A DNA stretch of 64,000 bases. Origin: an uncultured Lachnospiraceae bacterium (GTDB lineage: Bacteria; Bacillota; Clostridia; Lachnospirales; Lachnospiraceae). The position numbers and the translations under genes were made by a program. Under the pieces are notes generated by a model. The model was not told where the DNA came from, made no database searches, and was given only the letters and a program-made list of their open reading frames with translations. Positions 43,665 through 53,610 of this stretch are shown here, piece after piece (within the stretch, counting starts at the first letter, position 1; the number at the start of each line of letters is the position of its first letter). The stretch lies in assembly GCA_947570615.1 (NCBI GenBank), contig CANOVJ010000004.1, forward strand, positions 1 through 64,000, read 5' to 3'.

Positions 43665-44594
43665 ATGAAATTACTCAGCGCGATTGTTCCCTGCTATAAT
43701 GAGGAGGAGAATATCGCTGATTTTTATCGGGAATTTATGAAAAACGACGCCTTCTTTCAGGACAGGGAGATACAGCTGGAGCTGTGGTTTATTGATGACG
43801 GCTCCAGGGACCGCACGGTGGCGGAGATCAGAAAGCTGATCGGCCAGGATAAGCGGGTGCATCTTCTGGCCTTTTCCAGAAATTTTGGAAAGGAGGCCGC
43901 CATTTACGCGGGGCTTGAGAAGGCCAGTGGGGATTATGTGGTGTTCCTGGACGCCGATTTGCAGGATCCGCCCTCCGTCCTGCCGGAGATGTTCGGATAT
44001 CTGGAGCAGGGCTATGACTCGGTGGCCACCAGGAGGGTGACCCGTAAGGGGGAGCCTCCGATCCGTTCATTTTTTGCCAGGATGTTCTACCGCATTATGC
44101 GCAGGATTTCCAGGACAGAGATCATGGACGGGGCCAGGGATTACCGGCTCATGACCAGGCAGGTGGTGAACGCCATCCTTTCCATGCCGGAGTACAATCG
44201 TTTCAGCAAGGGAATATTCGGATGGGTGGGCTTTGAGACCAAATGGCTGGAGTTTGAGAACATCGAGCGCAAAAAGGGAGAGACCAAGTGGTCCTTCTGG
44301 AAGCTGTTTATCTACTCGCTGGACGGGATTACCGCCTTTTCCACGGCGCCGCTGGCCTTTGCGGCCGTGATGGGGGTGCTGTTCTGTGTGGCGGCCTTTT
44401 TCTTTATCATATTTATCATCGTCCGGAAGCTTATTTTCGGGGATCCCACCTCGGGATGGCCCTCTCTGGTGTGCATTATTTCCCTGATCAGCGGCGTACA
44501 GCTCTTCTGCCTTGGAATTGTGGGACAATATCTCGCCAAAACGTATATGGAAGTAAAAAGAAGGCCAATCTATCTTGTAAAAGAGGAAATATAA
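43665..44594 (+). CDS. GT2 glycosyltransferase, GtrB/DPM1-like
   Basis: A 309-residue enzyme: GT-A fold N-terminal half with AIVPCYNEEENI, the DD of FIDDGSRDRT and the DxD-type VFLDADLQDPP, and two C-terminal membrane helices (about 228-250 and 262-285). Such enzymes move glucose or a similar sugar from a nucleotide to undecaprenyl phosphate. The ATG at 43665 has AGGGACGG upstream. First gene of the cluster. Confidence 0.92.
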   Translation: MKLLSAIVPCYNEEENIADFYREFMKNDAFFQDREIQLELWFIDDGSRDRTVAEIRKLIGQDKRVHLLAFSRNFGKEAAIYAGLEKASGDYVVFLDADLQDPPSVLPEMFGYLEQGYDSVATRRVTRKGEPPIRSFFARMFYRIMRRISRTEIMDGARDYRLMTRQVVNAILSMPEYNRFSKGIFGWVGFETKWLEFENIERKKGETKWSFWKLFIYSLDGITAFSTAPLAFAAVMGVLFCVAAFFFIIFIIVRKLIFGDPTSGWPSLVCIISLISGVQLFCLGIVGQYLAKTYMEVKRRPIYLVKEEI

Positions 44595-45374
44595 ATGATG
44601 GAATCGGACAGGCTGGTCAGTATTATCGTGCCGGTGTACAATGCCGCCGATTATATAGAGCAGACCATCGCCATGGTCAGGGCGCAGACCTTTAAGGACT
44701 GGGAGCTGATCCTGGTGGACGACGGCTCGGCGGATGAGAGCCGGGCTAAGATCGAAGGAGCGCTGGCGTCTCTGGAGGATGAGTCCCCCGGCGGGAAGAT
44801 CCGGCTGGTGACAAAGGAAAAAAACGAGGGCGTGGCCAGAGCCAGAAACACGGGGATCGACGCGGCCCGGGGAAGATATATCGCCTTTCTGGACGCGGAC
44901 GATGTGTGGAAGATGGACAAGCTGGAGAAGGAGCTGGCGTTCATGCGGGAGAAACAGGCGGCCTTTGTGTTTACGGCCTATGAGTTCGGGGATGAGAACG
45001 CCAGAGGAACCGGCAGGGTGGTGCATGTGCCGCCGCAGCTTACCTATGAGAAGGCCCTTTCCAGGACGGTGATCTTCACCAGCACGGTTCTTCTGGATAC
45101 GCGTCGGACGGGGCGGGAGCTGATCCGGATGCCGGAGATTAAAAGCGAGGATACCGCCGCCTGGTGGAGGATTTTAAAAAGCGGCTTTACGGCTTACGGG
45201 CTCGATCAGGTGCTGACCATTTACAGAAGGCCGGCCAGATCCCTCTCCTCCAACAAGCTTAAGGCAGTGAGGCGGATATGGAACCTCTACCGCCGCCAGG
45301 AGGGGCTGTGTCTGTGTAAAAGCATTTACAATCTGATTTTCTGGGCGGTGCGGGCGACGCTGCGCAGAATTTAA
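44595..45374 (+). CDS. GT2 glycosyltransferase
   Basis: A 259-residue soluble GT-A enzyme with SIIVPVYNAADYI, LVDDGSADES and the DxD motif AFLDADDVWK. It starts right after the stop of the GtrB-like gene. The C-terminal part (WWRILKSGFTAYGLD, then RRPARSLSSNK) is like that of CpsI/WcaA-type enzymes that add one residue to the repeat unit. Acceptor and donor unknown. Confidence 0.92.
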   Translation: MMESDRLVSIIVPVYNAADYIEQTIAMVRAQTFKDWELILVDDGSADESRAKIEGALASLEDESPGGKIRLVTKEKNEGVARARNTGIDAARGRYIAFLDADDVWKMDKLEKELAFMREKQAAFVFTAYEFGDENARGTGRVVHVPPQLTYEKALSRTVIFTSTVLLDTRRTGRELIRMPEIKSEDTAAWWRILKSGFTAYGLDQVLTIYRRPARSLSSNKLKAVRRIWNLYRRQEGLCLCKSIYNLIFWAVRATLRRI

Positions 45375-45452
45375 GGACATAAGGAAAGGCCTGCCCGGGG
45401 ATGCAGGGAATGCACGGACAGAGGCAGGCTGGGGAAAGGCAGGGGTATTTGT

Positions 45453-46871
45453 GTGAAACGTTTGGAATCTGTAAAGAGAGTGGTCGTGCTGTGGCTGAGC
45501 CTTGTGGGATTACTGTTTCAGGCGGCGGTTTATGCGTATCTCTGGTTTGAATATTATTATCCCATCATCAATAACTTTAACAGAGGACTGAAATTCGAGC
45601 GCAACGGACATATCCTCACGGTGGGGCTTTACGTGGTTTTGCTTCTGTTTTTTAACAACACCTACGGCGGGCTTAAGGTGGGCTATCTGAAAACGGCGGA
45701 CGTGATCTTTTCCCAGTTTTTCGCCCTGCTTTTCGTGAATGTGTTTACATATGTCCAGCTCTCCCTGATGAACAACTGGCTGGTTCCGGCACATTTCTTT
45801 GTGGCGGCGACCCCGGTGCAGATGGTCATCGCCGCTCTCTGCACGTGGGTCAGCAATCTCGTCTACCGCAGAGTTTTTCCTCCCAGGGAAATGCTGCTCA
45901 TCCACGGGGAGAGGGAGATCGACGACATATTGCGCAAGTTTGCAACCCGCAGGGATAAATATAAGATCGTAAAATGCATGGATGTGCAGGAGGGGACCGA
46001 AAGGCTGATGCGGGAGGCGGAAAAGTACGGGGCGGTGGTGCTCTGGGATATTCCCACCATAGAGCGGAACCTTCTGCTGAAGCACTGCTACAGCAGATCC
46101 ATCCGGGTGTACACCATGCCAAAGATCCCGGACGTGCTGATCAAGGGCTCCGACCAGCTTCATCTGTTTGACACGCCGATTTTTCTCACCAGGGAATATT
46201 CCCTGACAGTGGGCCAGCGGGCGGCCAAGCGCATGATTGATATCGTCTGCTCTCTGATCCTGTTGGTGATCGCCTCCCCCATTATGGCGGCGACGGCGGC
46301 GCTGATCAGGTGCTATGACCGGGGGCCGGTGCTGTATAAGCAGGTTCGCTGCACCAGGGACGGCAGGGAGTTTGCCATCATCAAGTTCAGGAGCATGCGT
46401 GTGGACGCGGAGAAGGACGGCGTGGCCCGTCTGGCTTCCCGCAACGATGACAGGATCACGCCCATCGGAAAGTTTATCCGGGCGGTGCGCATCGACGAGC
46501 TGCCACAGCTTTTTAATATTTTAAGAGGAGACATGTCCTTCATCGGGCCGAGGCCTGAGAGGCCCGAGATCATAGAGCAGTATGTGAAGGAGATGCCGGA
46601 GTTTGTGTTTCGGATGAAGGTTAAGGCGGGACTTGCAGGGTATGCCCAGGTTTACGGCAAATACAACACGACCCCCTATGACAAGCTGAAGCTGGATCTG
46701 ACTTATGTGGAAAACTATTCGGTCTGGCTGGATCTTAAGCTGATGCTGCTCACCCTGAAAATCCTGTTTCGCCCCGAGAGCACCGAGGGCGTGGAGCAGA
46801 CGCAGGTCACGGCCATGAAAGGGGCCCGCGGGGAGCAGGAACAGGGCAGGGCGAAGGAGCCTGAGTTATGA
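45453..46871 (+). CDS. Polyprenyl-phosphate sugar transferase (WbaP/EpsE-like)
   Basis: A 472-residue initiating enzyme of exopolysaccharide synthesis. Residues about 10-150 contain four to five membrane helices, 150-250 a CoA-binding-like domain, and the C-terminal part the bacterial sugar transferase domain (KRMIDIVCSLILL, FRSMRVDAEKDG, RIDELPQLFNIL, MSFIGPRPERPE, VKAGLAGYAQV). It transfers a sugar-1-phosphate to undecaprenyl phosphate. The GTG start has AGGGG seven bases upstream. It overlaps the Wzz-like gene by four bases. The sugar is likely from the UDP-hexosamine or hexose pool. Confidence 0.93.
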   Translation: MKRLESVKRVVVLWLSLVGLLFQAAVYAYLWFEYYYPIINNFNRGLKFERNGHILTVGLYVVLLLFFNNTYGGLKVGYLKTADVIFSQFFALLFVNVFTYVQLSLMNNWLVPAHFFVAATPVQMVIAALCTWVSNLVYRRVFPPREMLLIHGEREIDDILRKFATRRDKYKIVKCMDVQEGTERLMREAEKYGAVVLWDIPTIERNLLLKHCYSRSIRVYTMPKIPDVLIKGSDQLHLFDTPIFLTREYSLTVGQRAAKRMIDIVCSLILLVIASPIMAATAALIRCYDRGPVLYKQVRCTRDGREFAIIKFRSMRVDAEKDGVARLASRNDDRITPIGKFIRAVRIDELPQLFNILRGDMSFIGPRPERPEIIEQYVKEMPEFVFRMKVKAGLAGYAQVYGKYNTTPYDKLKLDLTYVENYSVWLDLKLMLLTLKILFRPESTEGVEQTQVTAMKGARGEQEQGRAKEPEL

Positions 46872-48004
46872 AGACAGAGTACAGGGAAGAATATTTGAAC
46901 AGAGGGATGGATTTAAAGAGGATGACGCTGTATTTTCAGAGGAAAATATGGCTGGTCATCATGCTGGTGATCCTGGGGGCCACCTGCGGCGGGGTGATCT
47001 ACCAGATGGTACACTCCATGAAAATGCCTGTGGAGTACCAGTCGGTGTCCAAGCTCTACATCAGCTTTGGACATGACGAGAGCGGCGAGGTCTATCAGCA
47101 TTATAACGGATACACCTGGAACGATCTGCTGGACACGGATCCGATCATGGATCTGGTGATGGTTCACCTGCCCGGCTATGAGGCGGAGCAGGTCAGGGAC
47201 GCCACCACTGCGGAAATCCTTTCGGATATCCGGGTTCTGACCATCACCGTAAAGGGGGAGGACGAAAAGTTTGTCCGGGAGATCAGCCGCGGGGTGGAGA
47301 ACGGCCTGAAGGAATTTGCCAGGCAGAGCGAGGAGCTGGAGCAGATTAAGGTGATCCGCGGCGGCGTGCCGGAGCGGGTCTACTGGGATAACCGGACCAC
47401 GCAGGCCTGTGTGACGGGGGCGGTTCTTCTGGGAGTCCTGGCGCTTCTGGTGGTGGGATTTAACTATGCACTGGATGAGTCGGTGTATGTACAGGAGGAT
47501 GTGGAGCGAAAATACGGCATGAGGGCGCTGGGGATCCTGACCCGCAGCCAGAAGGGGCTGGAGCCCTATGCCAGGGAGCTTAAGGCCAATATCCGCTACG
47601 TGGCCAGAGAGACGAAGTCCTTCGCCGTTGTGGATATGGACAATCATGCGGATCTGCGGGGAGCGGAGCTGGAGCGGCTGTTAAACCGGGAGGAGCTGGA
47701 GGTGTTCGGCGGCGGCCAGACCAGGGACGAGGAGGATTTCGGCTGGAGCTTCGCCCACGAGGAGGAGGATTCGAAGTCCCGGGGAGAGTGGAAGGTGACG
47801 GCCTTCGGGGAGAATGTGCTCTCGGAGGAGGAATGCCGAAGGATCCGGGAGATCGGGGCGGTTATCCTGCTTCTTCCCTTCGGGAGGGATGTGGGGCGCA
47901 AAACCTCAAGGATTCTGAGCCTTCTGAAAAATCAGGACTGCAACGTGCTTGGGATGGTGGTTTCCCAGGCGGACGAGGAATTTCTGAACCGGTACTTTGC
48001 TTAA
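46868..48004 (+). CDS. Wzz-like chain-length protein with degenerate kinase-like tail
   Basis: A 378-residue protein. Residues about 15-205 are the chain-length domain: helix at 28-48, an extracytoplasmic part, second helix at about 180-202 (VTGAVLLGVLALLVVGFNYALDE). The remainder resembles the cytoplasmic BY-kinase partner (GMRALGILTRSQKGLEPYARELKANIRY, later RRIREIGAVILLLPFGRDVG, NVLGMVVSQAD) but has no Walker A motif or Tyr cluster, so it cannot bind ATP in the usual way. No separate kinase gene is in the cluster. It should control polymer length without tyrosine phosphorylation, or use a partner elsewhere. Confidence 0.85.
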   Translation: MKTEYREEYLNRGMDLKRMTLYFQRKIWLVIMLVILGATCGGVIYQMVHSMKMPVEYQSVSKLYISFGHDESGEVYQHYNGYTWNDLLDTDPIMDLVMVHLPGYEAEQVRDATTAEILSDIRVLTITVKGEDEKFVREISRGVENGLKEFARQSEELEQIKVIRGGVPERVYWDNRTTQACVTGAVLLGVLALLVVGFNYALDESVYVQEDVERKYGMRALGILTRSQKGLEPYARELKANIRYVARETKSFAVVDMDNHADLRGAELERLLNREELEVFGGGQTRDEEDFGWSFAHEEEDSKSRGEWKVTAFGENVLSEEECRRIREIGAVILLLPFGRDVGRKTSRILSLLKNQDCNVLGMVVSQADEEFLNRYFA

Positions 48005-48014
48005 AGGGATGAGA

Positions 48015-48911
48015 ATGGACGCGGTGGAATTAGAGGTACTTGTGTCGGCGGTGAATGAGGATCCGGCGGCGCTGGCAGAAAAAATGAATCTTCAGACCCA
48101 GGCTCTGATCGTCAACCAGTGCGATCAGTTTGCTTACCGGGAGTTTTCCATAGGAGAGAGACGGATCCGCGCGTTTTCCATGGCGGAGAGGGGCGTGGGG
48201 CTTAGCCGGAACACGGCCCTTATGCGGGCGCAGGGGAGGATCTGCCTGTTTTCGGATGAGGATATCGTGTTTGCCCCCGGCTATGAAAAAACGGTTCTGG
48301 AGGCTTTTGACCAGAACCCGGACGCGGATGTGATCACCTTTAACTTTAAGGTGGATCCATCCAGAGCCACCTATTACAATACGTCCAGAGGGCGGATCCG
48401 CTGGTATAATTATGGACGTTACCCCACCTATGCGGTGGCGGCCAGGAGAGAGGCGCTTTTGCGCTCGGGCGTGAGCTTTTCCCTGCTCTTTGGGGGCGGG
48501 GCCAGGTACAGCAACGGGGAGGACAGCCTGTTTCTCCACGACTGTCTGAAAAGGGGGCTGCATCTGTACGCCCACACGGCGCAGATCGGGGAGGAGGTCT
48601 ATCGGAAATCCACCTGGTTTAAGGGATATGACCGGAAGTTCTTCCTGGACAGAGGGGTGCTCTACCATTATCTGTACGGGATCATGGCGGGTCTCTTTTC
48701 CCTGCGGTTTCTGCTCACCCACAAATCTTACGTGAAGGGAACCGTAAAGGGCGGCCCGTTGCGGGGCCGGAGCACAGACGGGCGTGTGCAGAGCAGCGGC
48801 GCGGGAGACGGAGAGGATGACGCGGCGGCAGCAAAGCTGACCTTTCAGGAGGCGTACCGCCTGATGAGACAGGGGATCAGAGAAGGAAAAAGACGGCGGG
48901 AGAGGGTATGA
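48015..48911 (+). CDS. GT2-like glycosyltransferase
   Basis: A 298-residue protein with the GT-A-like start LEVLVSAVNEDP, a SRNTALMRAQG helix and the DxD-type motif FSDEDIVF; GEDSLFLHDCLKRG follows as in family 2 enzymes. It lacks the usual N-terminal VxxPxYN string but keeps the fold. I choose ATG 48015 because AAAGGG lies six bases upstream; the frame starts at a TTG at 47997 without support. The C-terminus is charged and may be disordered. Confidence 0.8.
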   Translation: MDAVELEVLVSAVNEDPAALAEKMNLQTQALIVNQCDQFAYREFSIGERRIRAFSMAERGVGLSRNTALMRAQGRICLFSDEDIVFAPGYEKTVLEAFDQNPDADVITFNFKVDPSRATYYNTSRGRIRWYNYGRYPTYAVAARREALLRSGVSFSLLFGGGARYSNGEDSLFLHDCLKRGLHLYAHTAQIGEEVYRKSTWFKGYDRKFFLDRGVLYHYLYGIMAGLFSLRFLLTHKSYVKGTVKGGPLRGRSTDGRVQSSGAGDGEDDAAAAKLTFQEAYRLMRQGIREGKRRRERV

Positions 48912-50017
48912 TTCTGTATATTTTTGTGGCGGTGGCCACGGTTCTTCTGGGACTTGTGGTGGACAACCATGCCAGAACGTTACAAAACGGTGTGAGCAGG
49001 CAGCAGATGCTGAACGGCCTGAGTCTGATTTCTGTCTTTCTTTTGCTGTTCGCACTTTCGGCGTGCAGGCTCAATGTGGGAAATGACTACGCCAAATATG
49101 TGGAGTTCATGCACCTGATTTACTGCGACGCCTTTGTGCCCACGGAGCCTGGATTTAATCAGGTGGTGAGGATTCTCTACGGGATCAGCGGATTTGAGAA
49201 CTATCTGCTGGTTTTTGCTTTTTTTGCTTTTTTTACCATTCTCATCTTTTTAATGGCCATTTACAGGCAGGCGGACAGCTTTCCATTCAGCTTCTTTCTG
49301 TTCATGGCCCTGGGATATTATTTCCAGTCCTTTAACACGGTGCGGTATTATCTGGCGCTGGCGCTGGCGCTGCTGGCGATTCCCTGTGTGCTGCGCCGGG
49401 AGTGGGGAAAGTTCCTGCTTCTGACGCTGCTTGGGGCGACCATGCACAAGTCCATGCTGGTGGTGATCCCCCTCTATATTCTGGCGTCCCTTCCCTGGAG
49501 GAAGTGGCAGCTTGCCGTCGCGGCGGCCCTTTGCAGCACCTTCTTTTTCATGCAGGACTTTTATCTGAAAGTGCTGATCGCTCTGTACCCCACCTATGAG
49601 GACACGGAGTATCTGGAGGGCGGAACCAGTCTGGTGAGTATCGTGCGCTGCGCCGGGGTTTTGATCCTGTCCCTTGCGTGCTGCCGCAGGACGGTGAAGG
49701 AGAACAGGCGCAACCGGTTTTATTTTTACTGTAACCTGGGAGCGCTGGTGATGTATGTGTGCTGCTCCTTTCTGCCGGTGATCTCGAGGATCGGGTATTA
49801 TCTGACCATCACCCACATTTTCTTCATCCCCGCGCTCCTTGCGGGAATCGAAAACAAAAGACTGCAGGGACTTCTGCGGGCAGGGGTGATTCTGGCGGCG
49901 ACGCTGTATTTCGGAGTGTTTATCCTGATGAAGGCGGGGGCCGACGGGCTCCGGATCCTGCCCTATGAGACCTTCATGTTTCACGATATGGTGCCGATTC
50001 TTTCGGACGTGAGTTAG
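48908..50017 (+). CDS. EpsG-family polysaccharide polymerase
   Basis: A 369-residue integral membrane protein with about ten helices. The pattern NVGNDYAKYVEFM, then EPGFNQVVRILYGI, is typical of the EpsG/Wzy family, which joins repeat units outside the membrane. Its start overlaps the preceding stop by four bases. As the only polymerase-like gene here it should be the Wzy of the cluster. Confidence 0.88.
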   Translation: MILYIFVAVATVLLGLVVDNHARTLQNGVSRQQMLNGLSLISVFLLLFALSACRLNVGNDYAKYVEFMHLIYCDAFVPTEPGFNQVVRILYGISGFENYLLVFAFFAFFTILIFLMAIYRQADSFPFSFFLFMALGYYFQSFNTVRYYLALALALLAIPCVLRREWGKFLLLTLLGATMHKSMLVVIPLYILASLPWRKWQLAVAAALCSTFFFMQDFYLKVLIALYPTYEDTEYLEGGTSLVSIVRCAGVLILSLACCRRTVKENRRNRFYFYCNLGALVMYVCCSFLPVISRIGYYLTITHIFFIPALLAGIENKRLQGLLRAGVILAATLYFGVFILMKAGADGLRILPYETFMFHDMVPILSDVS

Positions 50018-50036
50018 GGGCGCGGGAGGATAAAGT

Positions 50037-50927
50037 ATGCGGCGCGGAGAAAACCCTTTTTTTTCTATTATAATTGTCTGTCTGAATCCGGGAGAAAAGC
50101 TGAGGGATACGTTGGAGAGTGTGGAGCGGCAGACGTTTCGTGATTTTGAGGCGATCGTGAAGGACGGTCTGTCCACGGACGGTTCCTTTGAGGAGGCCTG
50201 CCGGGCGGCGCAGCAGTGGACGCAAAGGCGCCTCGCAGAGGATTTGGCAGGAGATTCTGCGGGGCGCAGTCTGCGGGTTATCCGTCAGAAGGACGCCGGG
50301 ATCTATGACGCCATGAACCAGGGCGCGCTGAAGGCCAGAGGCAGATATGTGTATTTCCTCAACTGCGGGGATCTGTTTTATTCGGAGACGGTCCTTGAGG
50401 AGATGGCGGATTTCATAGAGCAGAAGACAGGAGCCGGGGATGGCTGCGGGATCTTTTACGGAAATATTTTTGAGCGGGTGACGGGACAGAAGGTGGCCTC
50501 CAACCCCCGTCTGGACGCTTTCGGATGCTACCGGAATGTGCCCTGCCATCAGGCGTGCTTCTATGCCAGGGAGCTCCTGGCGGCCCATCCCTTTGAGACC
50601 GCATACCGGGTGCGGGCGGACTATGAGCAGTTTCTCTGGTGCTTTTTCGGAAAAAGCCGGGAGAGCCGGGTGATCTTCGCCTGCCGGGATATGCTGATCG
50701 CGGATTATGAGGGCGGGGGCTTTTCGGAAACCGGGGAGAACCGAAGGATCTCCGCCAGGGAGCACAGAGAGATTACCGGAAAATATCTCTCCAGGTGGCA
50801 GCTTTTCCGGTTCCGGCTGATCATGCTGCTCTCCCTGTCCCGTCTTCGGGCCGCGATCTCACACAATAAGAGGACGGCGGGGGTTTATAACCGTCTCAAG
50901 GAAAAAGTTTATTTGATGAAACGCTGA
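50037..50927 (+). CDS. GT2 glycosyltransferase (WcaA-like)
   Basis: A 296-residue enzyme: FFSIIIVCLNPGEKL, IVKDGLSTDGS in place of the usual VDDGS, KDAGIYDAMNQG and YFLNCGDLF, the signature of the colanic-acid WcaE-like subgroup. It has GGGAGG upstream. The last 50 residues are basic and hydrophobic and may lie on the membrane. Confidence 0.92.
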   Translation: MRRGENPFFSIIIVCLNPGEKLRDTLESVERQTFRDFEAIVKDGLSTDGSFEEACRAAQQWTQRRLAEDLAGDSAGRSLRVIRQKDAGIYDAMNQGALKARGRYVYFLNCGDLFYSETVLEEMADFIEQKTGAGDGCGIFYGNIFERVTGQKVASNPRLDAFGCYRNVPCHQACFYARELLAAHPFETAYRVRADYEQFLWCFFGKSRESRVIFACRDMLIADYEGGGFSETGENRRISAREHREITGKYLSRWQLFRFRLIMLLSLSRLRAAISHNKRTAGVYNRLKEKVYLMKR

Positions 50928-51000
50928 TGCGGCAGGGGCTTTGGATAATTCCAGTGAGAGGGAACGGTTCCATGGGAAGCCGCGCAGGGGAGGTGTAAGG

Positions 51001-52320
51001 ATGAACAGGGTGCTCTGGGTTTGCAATATCATGCTGCCCGCCGTCGGGCAGGCGCTTCATTTGCCCTGCAGTAACCGGGAGGGATGGCTTTCCGGTATTT
51101 TTGAACGGGTACAGAGCGCCAAGGCGCCTTTTGCGCTGGGGATCTGCTTCCCGATGGATCAGGGGACGCTGGAGAGGGCTGACGGAAAAAGGATCGGGGA
51201 GAGGGTGAAGGAATTTTCTGTGGGGGGGACGCTCTGCTATGCCTTTGCGGAAAATCTGGGGGCGCCGGAGGTTTATGACAGCGGTATGGAGGAGGCCTTC
51301 CGGGAGATTTTGACAGGGTTTGAGCCGGATATGATTCACGTTTTCGGGACGGAATTTCCCCATACTCTGGCGGCGGTGCGCGCCTTCGGACGGCCGGAGA
51401 GGACGCTGATCGGCATCCAGGGGCTGTGCGGAGAGATCGCCCGGGTCTATATGGCGGATCTTCCCCGGAAGGTGCAGAGGGCGGCCACCTTCCGGGATCT
51501 GGTGAGAAGGGACTCAATCCGCCGACAGCAGGAGAAATTTGTTCTGCGGGGAAAATACGAGGCCGAGGCCATAAGGGGATGCGTCAATATCACCGGGCGG
51601 ACCCGGTTTGACAGGGAGGGGACGGAAAGGATCAATCCCCGGGCCAGATACTTTGCCATGAACGAGACCATGCGTCCGGCCTTTTATGAGGGGGCCTGGA
51701 GTCTGGAGAGCTGCGAGGAGCACAGCATTTTTCTGGGACAGGGGGATTATCCCCTCAAGGGAATGCATTTCGTGCTGCAGGCCATGGGGCTTCTTCTGCC
51801 GGACTATCCGGATTTGAAGCTGTATGTGGCGGGCAACAGCGTGATCGCTCATGGAACGGCCAGGGAGAGATTAAAGCTCCCAGCTTACGGAAAATATCTG
51901 CTCTCTCTGATCCGGGAAAACGGCCTGACAGAACGGGTGGTCATGACCGGGAAGCTGGACGAGGGCCAGATGAAGGAGCGGTTTTTAAAGAGCAGCGTGT
52001 TTGTGTGCGCATCCGTCCTGGAGAATTCCCCCAACACGGTGGGGGAAGCGCAGCTTCTGGGCGTCCCGGTGGCGGCCTCCCGGGCGGGGGGAATACCGGA
52101 CCTGATCACGGACGGGGAGGACGGCCTTCTGTTTCCGGCGGGGGATGCAGAGGCGCTGGCCGGGGCTCTGCGGAGTCTGTGGGATCGGACCGGGGACGGG
52201 GAGGGGCTCTGCCTGTCCCGGAGACTCTCCCGGAAGGCCAGAGAGCGGGCCAGGCGGACCTACGACGGGGAGGAAAATTACCGGAGACTCCTGGAGATAT
52301 ATGGGGAAATTGTGAAATGA
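51001..52320 (+). CDS. GT4 glycosyltransferase
   Basis: A 439-residue GT-B enzyme. N-terminal domain begins RVLWVCNIMLPAV; the C-terminal half has the nucleotide-sugar site SVLENSPNTVGEAQLLGVPV and AGGIPDLITDGEDGLLF, with the E of family GT4. AGGGGAGG precedes the ATG at 51001. It overlaps the next GT4 gene by four bases. Retaining transfer of a hexose is expected; donor unknown. Confidence 0.92.
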   Translation: MNRVLWVCNIMLPAVGQALHLPCSNREGWLSGIFERVQSAKAPFALGICFPMDQGTLERADGKRIGERVKEFSVGGTLCYAFAENLGAPEVYDSGMEEAFREILTGFEPDMIHVFGTEFPHTLAAVRAFGRPERTLIGIQGLCGEIARVYMADLPRKVQRAATFRDLVRRDSIRRQQEKFVLRGKYEAEAIRGCVNITGRTRFDREGTERINPRARYFAMNETMRPAFYEGAWSLESCEEHSIFLGQGDYPLKGMHFVLQAMGLLLPDYPDLKLYVAGNSVIAHGTARERLKLPAYGKYLLSLIRENGLTERVVMTGKLDEGQMKERFLKSSVFVCASVLENSPNTVGEAQLLGVPVAASRAGGIPDLITDGEDGLLFPAGDAEALAGALRSLWDRTGDGEGLCLSRRLSRKARERARRTYDGEENYRRLLEIYGEIVK

Positions 52321-53522
52321 CGCTTACCTTTATATCCAACTACATCAATCATCACCAGATTCCCTTCTCTCAGGCGCTCTGCGAGCTGCTGGGGGAGGAT
52401 TATCACTTTATCCAGACGCAGCCCATGGAGCAGGAGCGTCTTTCCATGGGGTGGAGCAGCCGGGGAGAGGACCTGCCCTATGTACACTGCCTGTACGAGC
52501 AGGAGGAGCTCTGCCGTCGGCTGATCCTGGAGAGCGACGTTCTGCTGGCGGGCTGGAGCGGCCGGGAGGATCTGATCGGTGAGCGGCTTTCGGCGGGCAG
52601 GCTGACCATACGCATCAGCGAGCGGCTTTATCGGGAAGGGCAGTGGAAGGCCATTTCACCCAGAGGGCTGATCTGCAAGTATAAGGAGCACACCAGATAC
52701 AGGAAAAGCCCGGTGTATCTTCTGTGCGCGGGGGCCTATGTGCCCTCTGACTTTCACCTCATCCGGGCCTATCCGGGGAAAATGTTCAAATGGGGGTATT
52801 TTCCGGAGACCAGAATTTATTCCGGGGAGGAGTTGCGGCGGATGAAGGGGGAGAGCGGCCGGGTGGAAATCGTCTGGGCCGGGCGCTTTATCCCCTTAAA
52901 GCACCCGGAATATATGCTCCGGCTGGCCAGAAGCCTGAAGGAAAAGACTGTCGGGAAAAATTCGTTTCATATCCATATGGCAGGCGGCGGGGAGCTGGAG
53001 CCGGAAATGAAGCGCCTGGCCGGGGAGTACGGGGTGGAGGATGCCGTCACCTTTTACGGGTTTATGACGCCGGATCAGGTGCGCGCGGTTATGGAGAAGG
53101 GCCACATTTTCGTTTTTACCAGCAATCATCTGGAGGGCTGGGGGGCCGTGCTGAATGAAGCCATGAACAGCGGATGCGCCCCGGTGGCCAACGCGAGAGC
53201 GGGGGCCGTTCCATGGCTGATCCGGCAGAGAGAGAACGGGCTGGCTTACCCCGGCGGCAGCTACGAAGAAATGGAAAAGGCCGTGGTCTTTTTACTGGAG
53301 CATCCCAAGGAGAGAGAGAGGATGGGGATGGAGGCATACAGAACCATCACCGGTCTGTGGAACGCCTCCCATGCGGCGCGGGAGCTTCTGCGGATGATAG
53401 AGGGATTGACAGAGGGAAGGGCGGAGCCCCCGCAGTCGGGACCATTGAGCCCGGCCCCGGTGATTTCGCCCCGGAGGATGTCTGACTGGATGGAGAGGAC
53501 GGCCCGCAGCAGAGGCCGGTGA
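52317..53522 (+). CDS. GT4 glycosyltransferase
   Basis: A 401-residue GT-B enzyme starting at the ATG that overlaps the preceding stop; the longer open frame upstream lies inside the other gene. The donor half has VEIVWAGRFIPLKHPEY, TFYGFMTPDQV, FVFTSNHLEGWGAVLNEAMNSGC and GAVPWLI. The tail after residue 370 is proline-rich and unconserved in look. Confidence 0.92.
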   Translation: MTLTFISNYINHHQIPFSQALCELLGEDYHFIQTQPMEQERLSMGWSSRGEDLPYVHCLYEQEELCRRLILESDVLLAGWSGREDLIGERLSAGRLTIRISERLYREGQWKAISPRGLICKYKEHTRYRKSPVYLLCAGAYVPSDFHLIRAYPGKMFKWGYFPETRIYSGEELRRMKGESGRVEIVWAGRFIPLKHPEYMLRLARSLKEKTVGKNSFHIHMAGGGELEPEMKRLAGEYGVEDAVTFYGFMTPDQVRAVMEKGHIFVFTSNHLEGWGAVLNEAMNSGCAPVANARAGAVPWLIRQRENGLAYPGGSYEEMEKAVVFLLEHPKERERMGMEAYRTITGLWNASHAARELLRMIEGLTEGRAEPPQSGPLSPAPVISPRRMSDWMERTARSRGR

Positions 53523-53610
53523 GGGCGCGCCGGAGGGCTTTTGCAGGGACTGTGGAATTTTGGGGCGTGGGCAGAGCGTCTGCGGAACCGAAAACAGGAG
53601 GCTGGAAGAT

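Noticed and set aside
52005..52316. Long N-terminal extension of the second GT4 enzyme
   Set aside because: It overlaps the preceding GT4 gene in another frame with a Gly/Arg-rich low-quality peptide; the ATG at 52317 overlaps that gene's stop by four bases.
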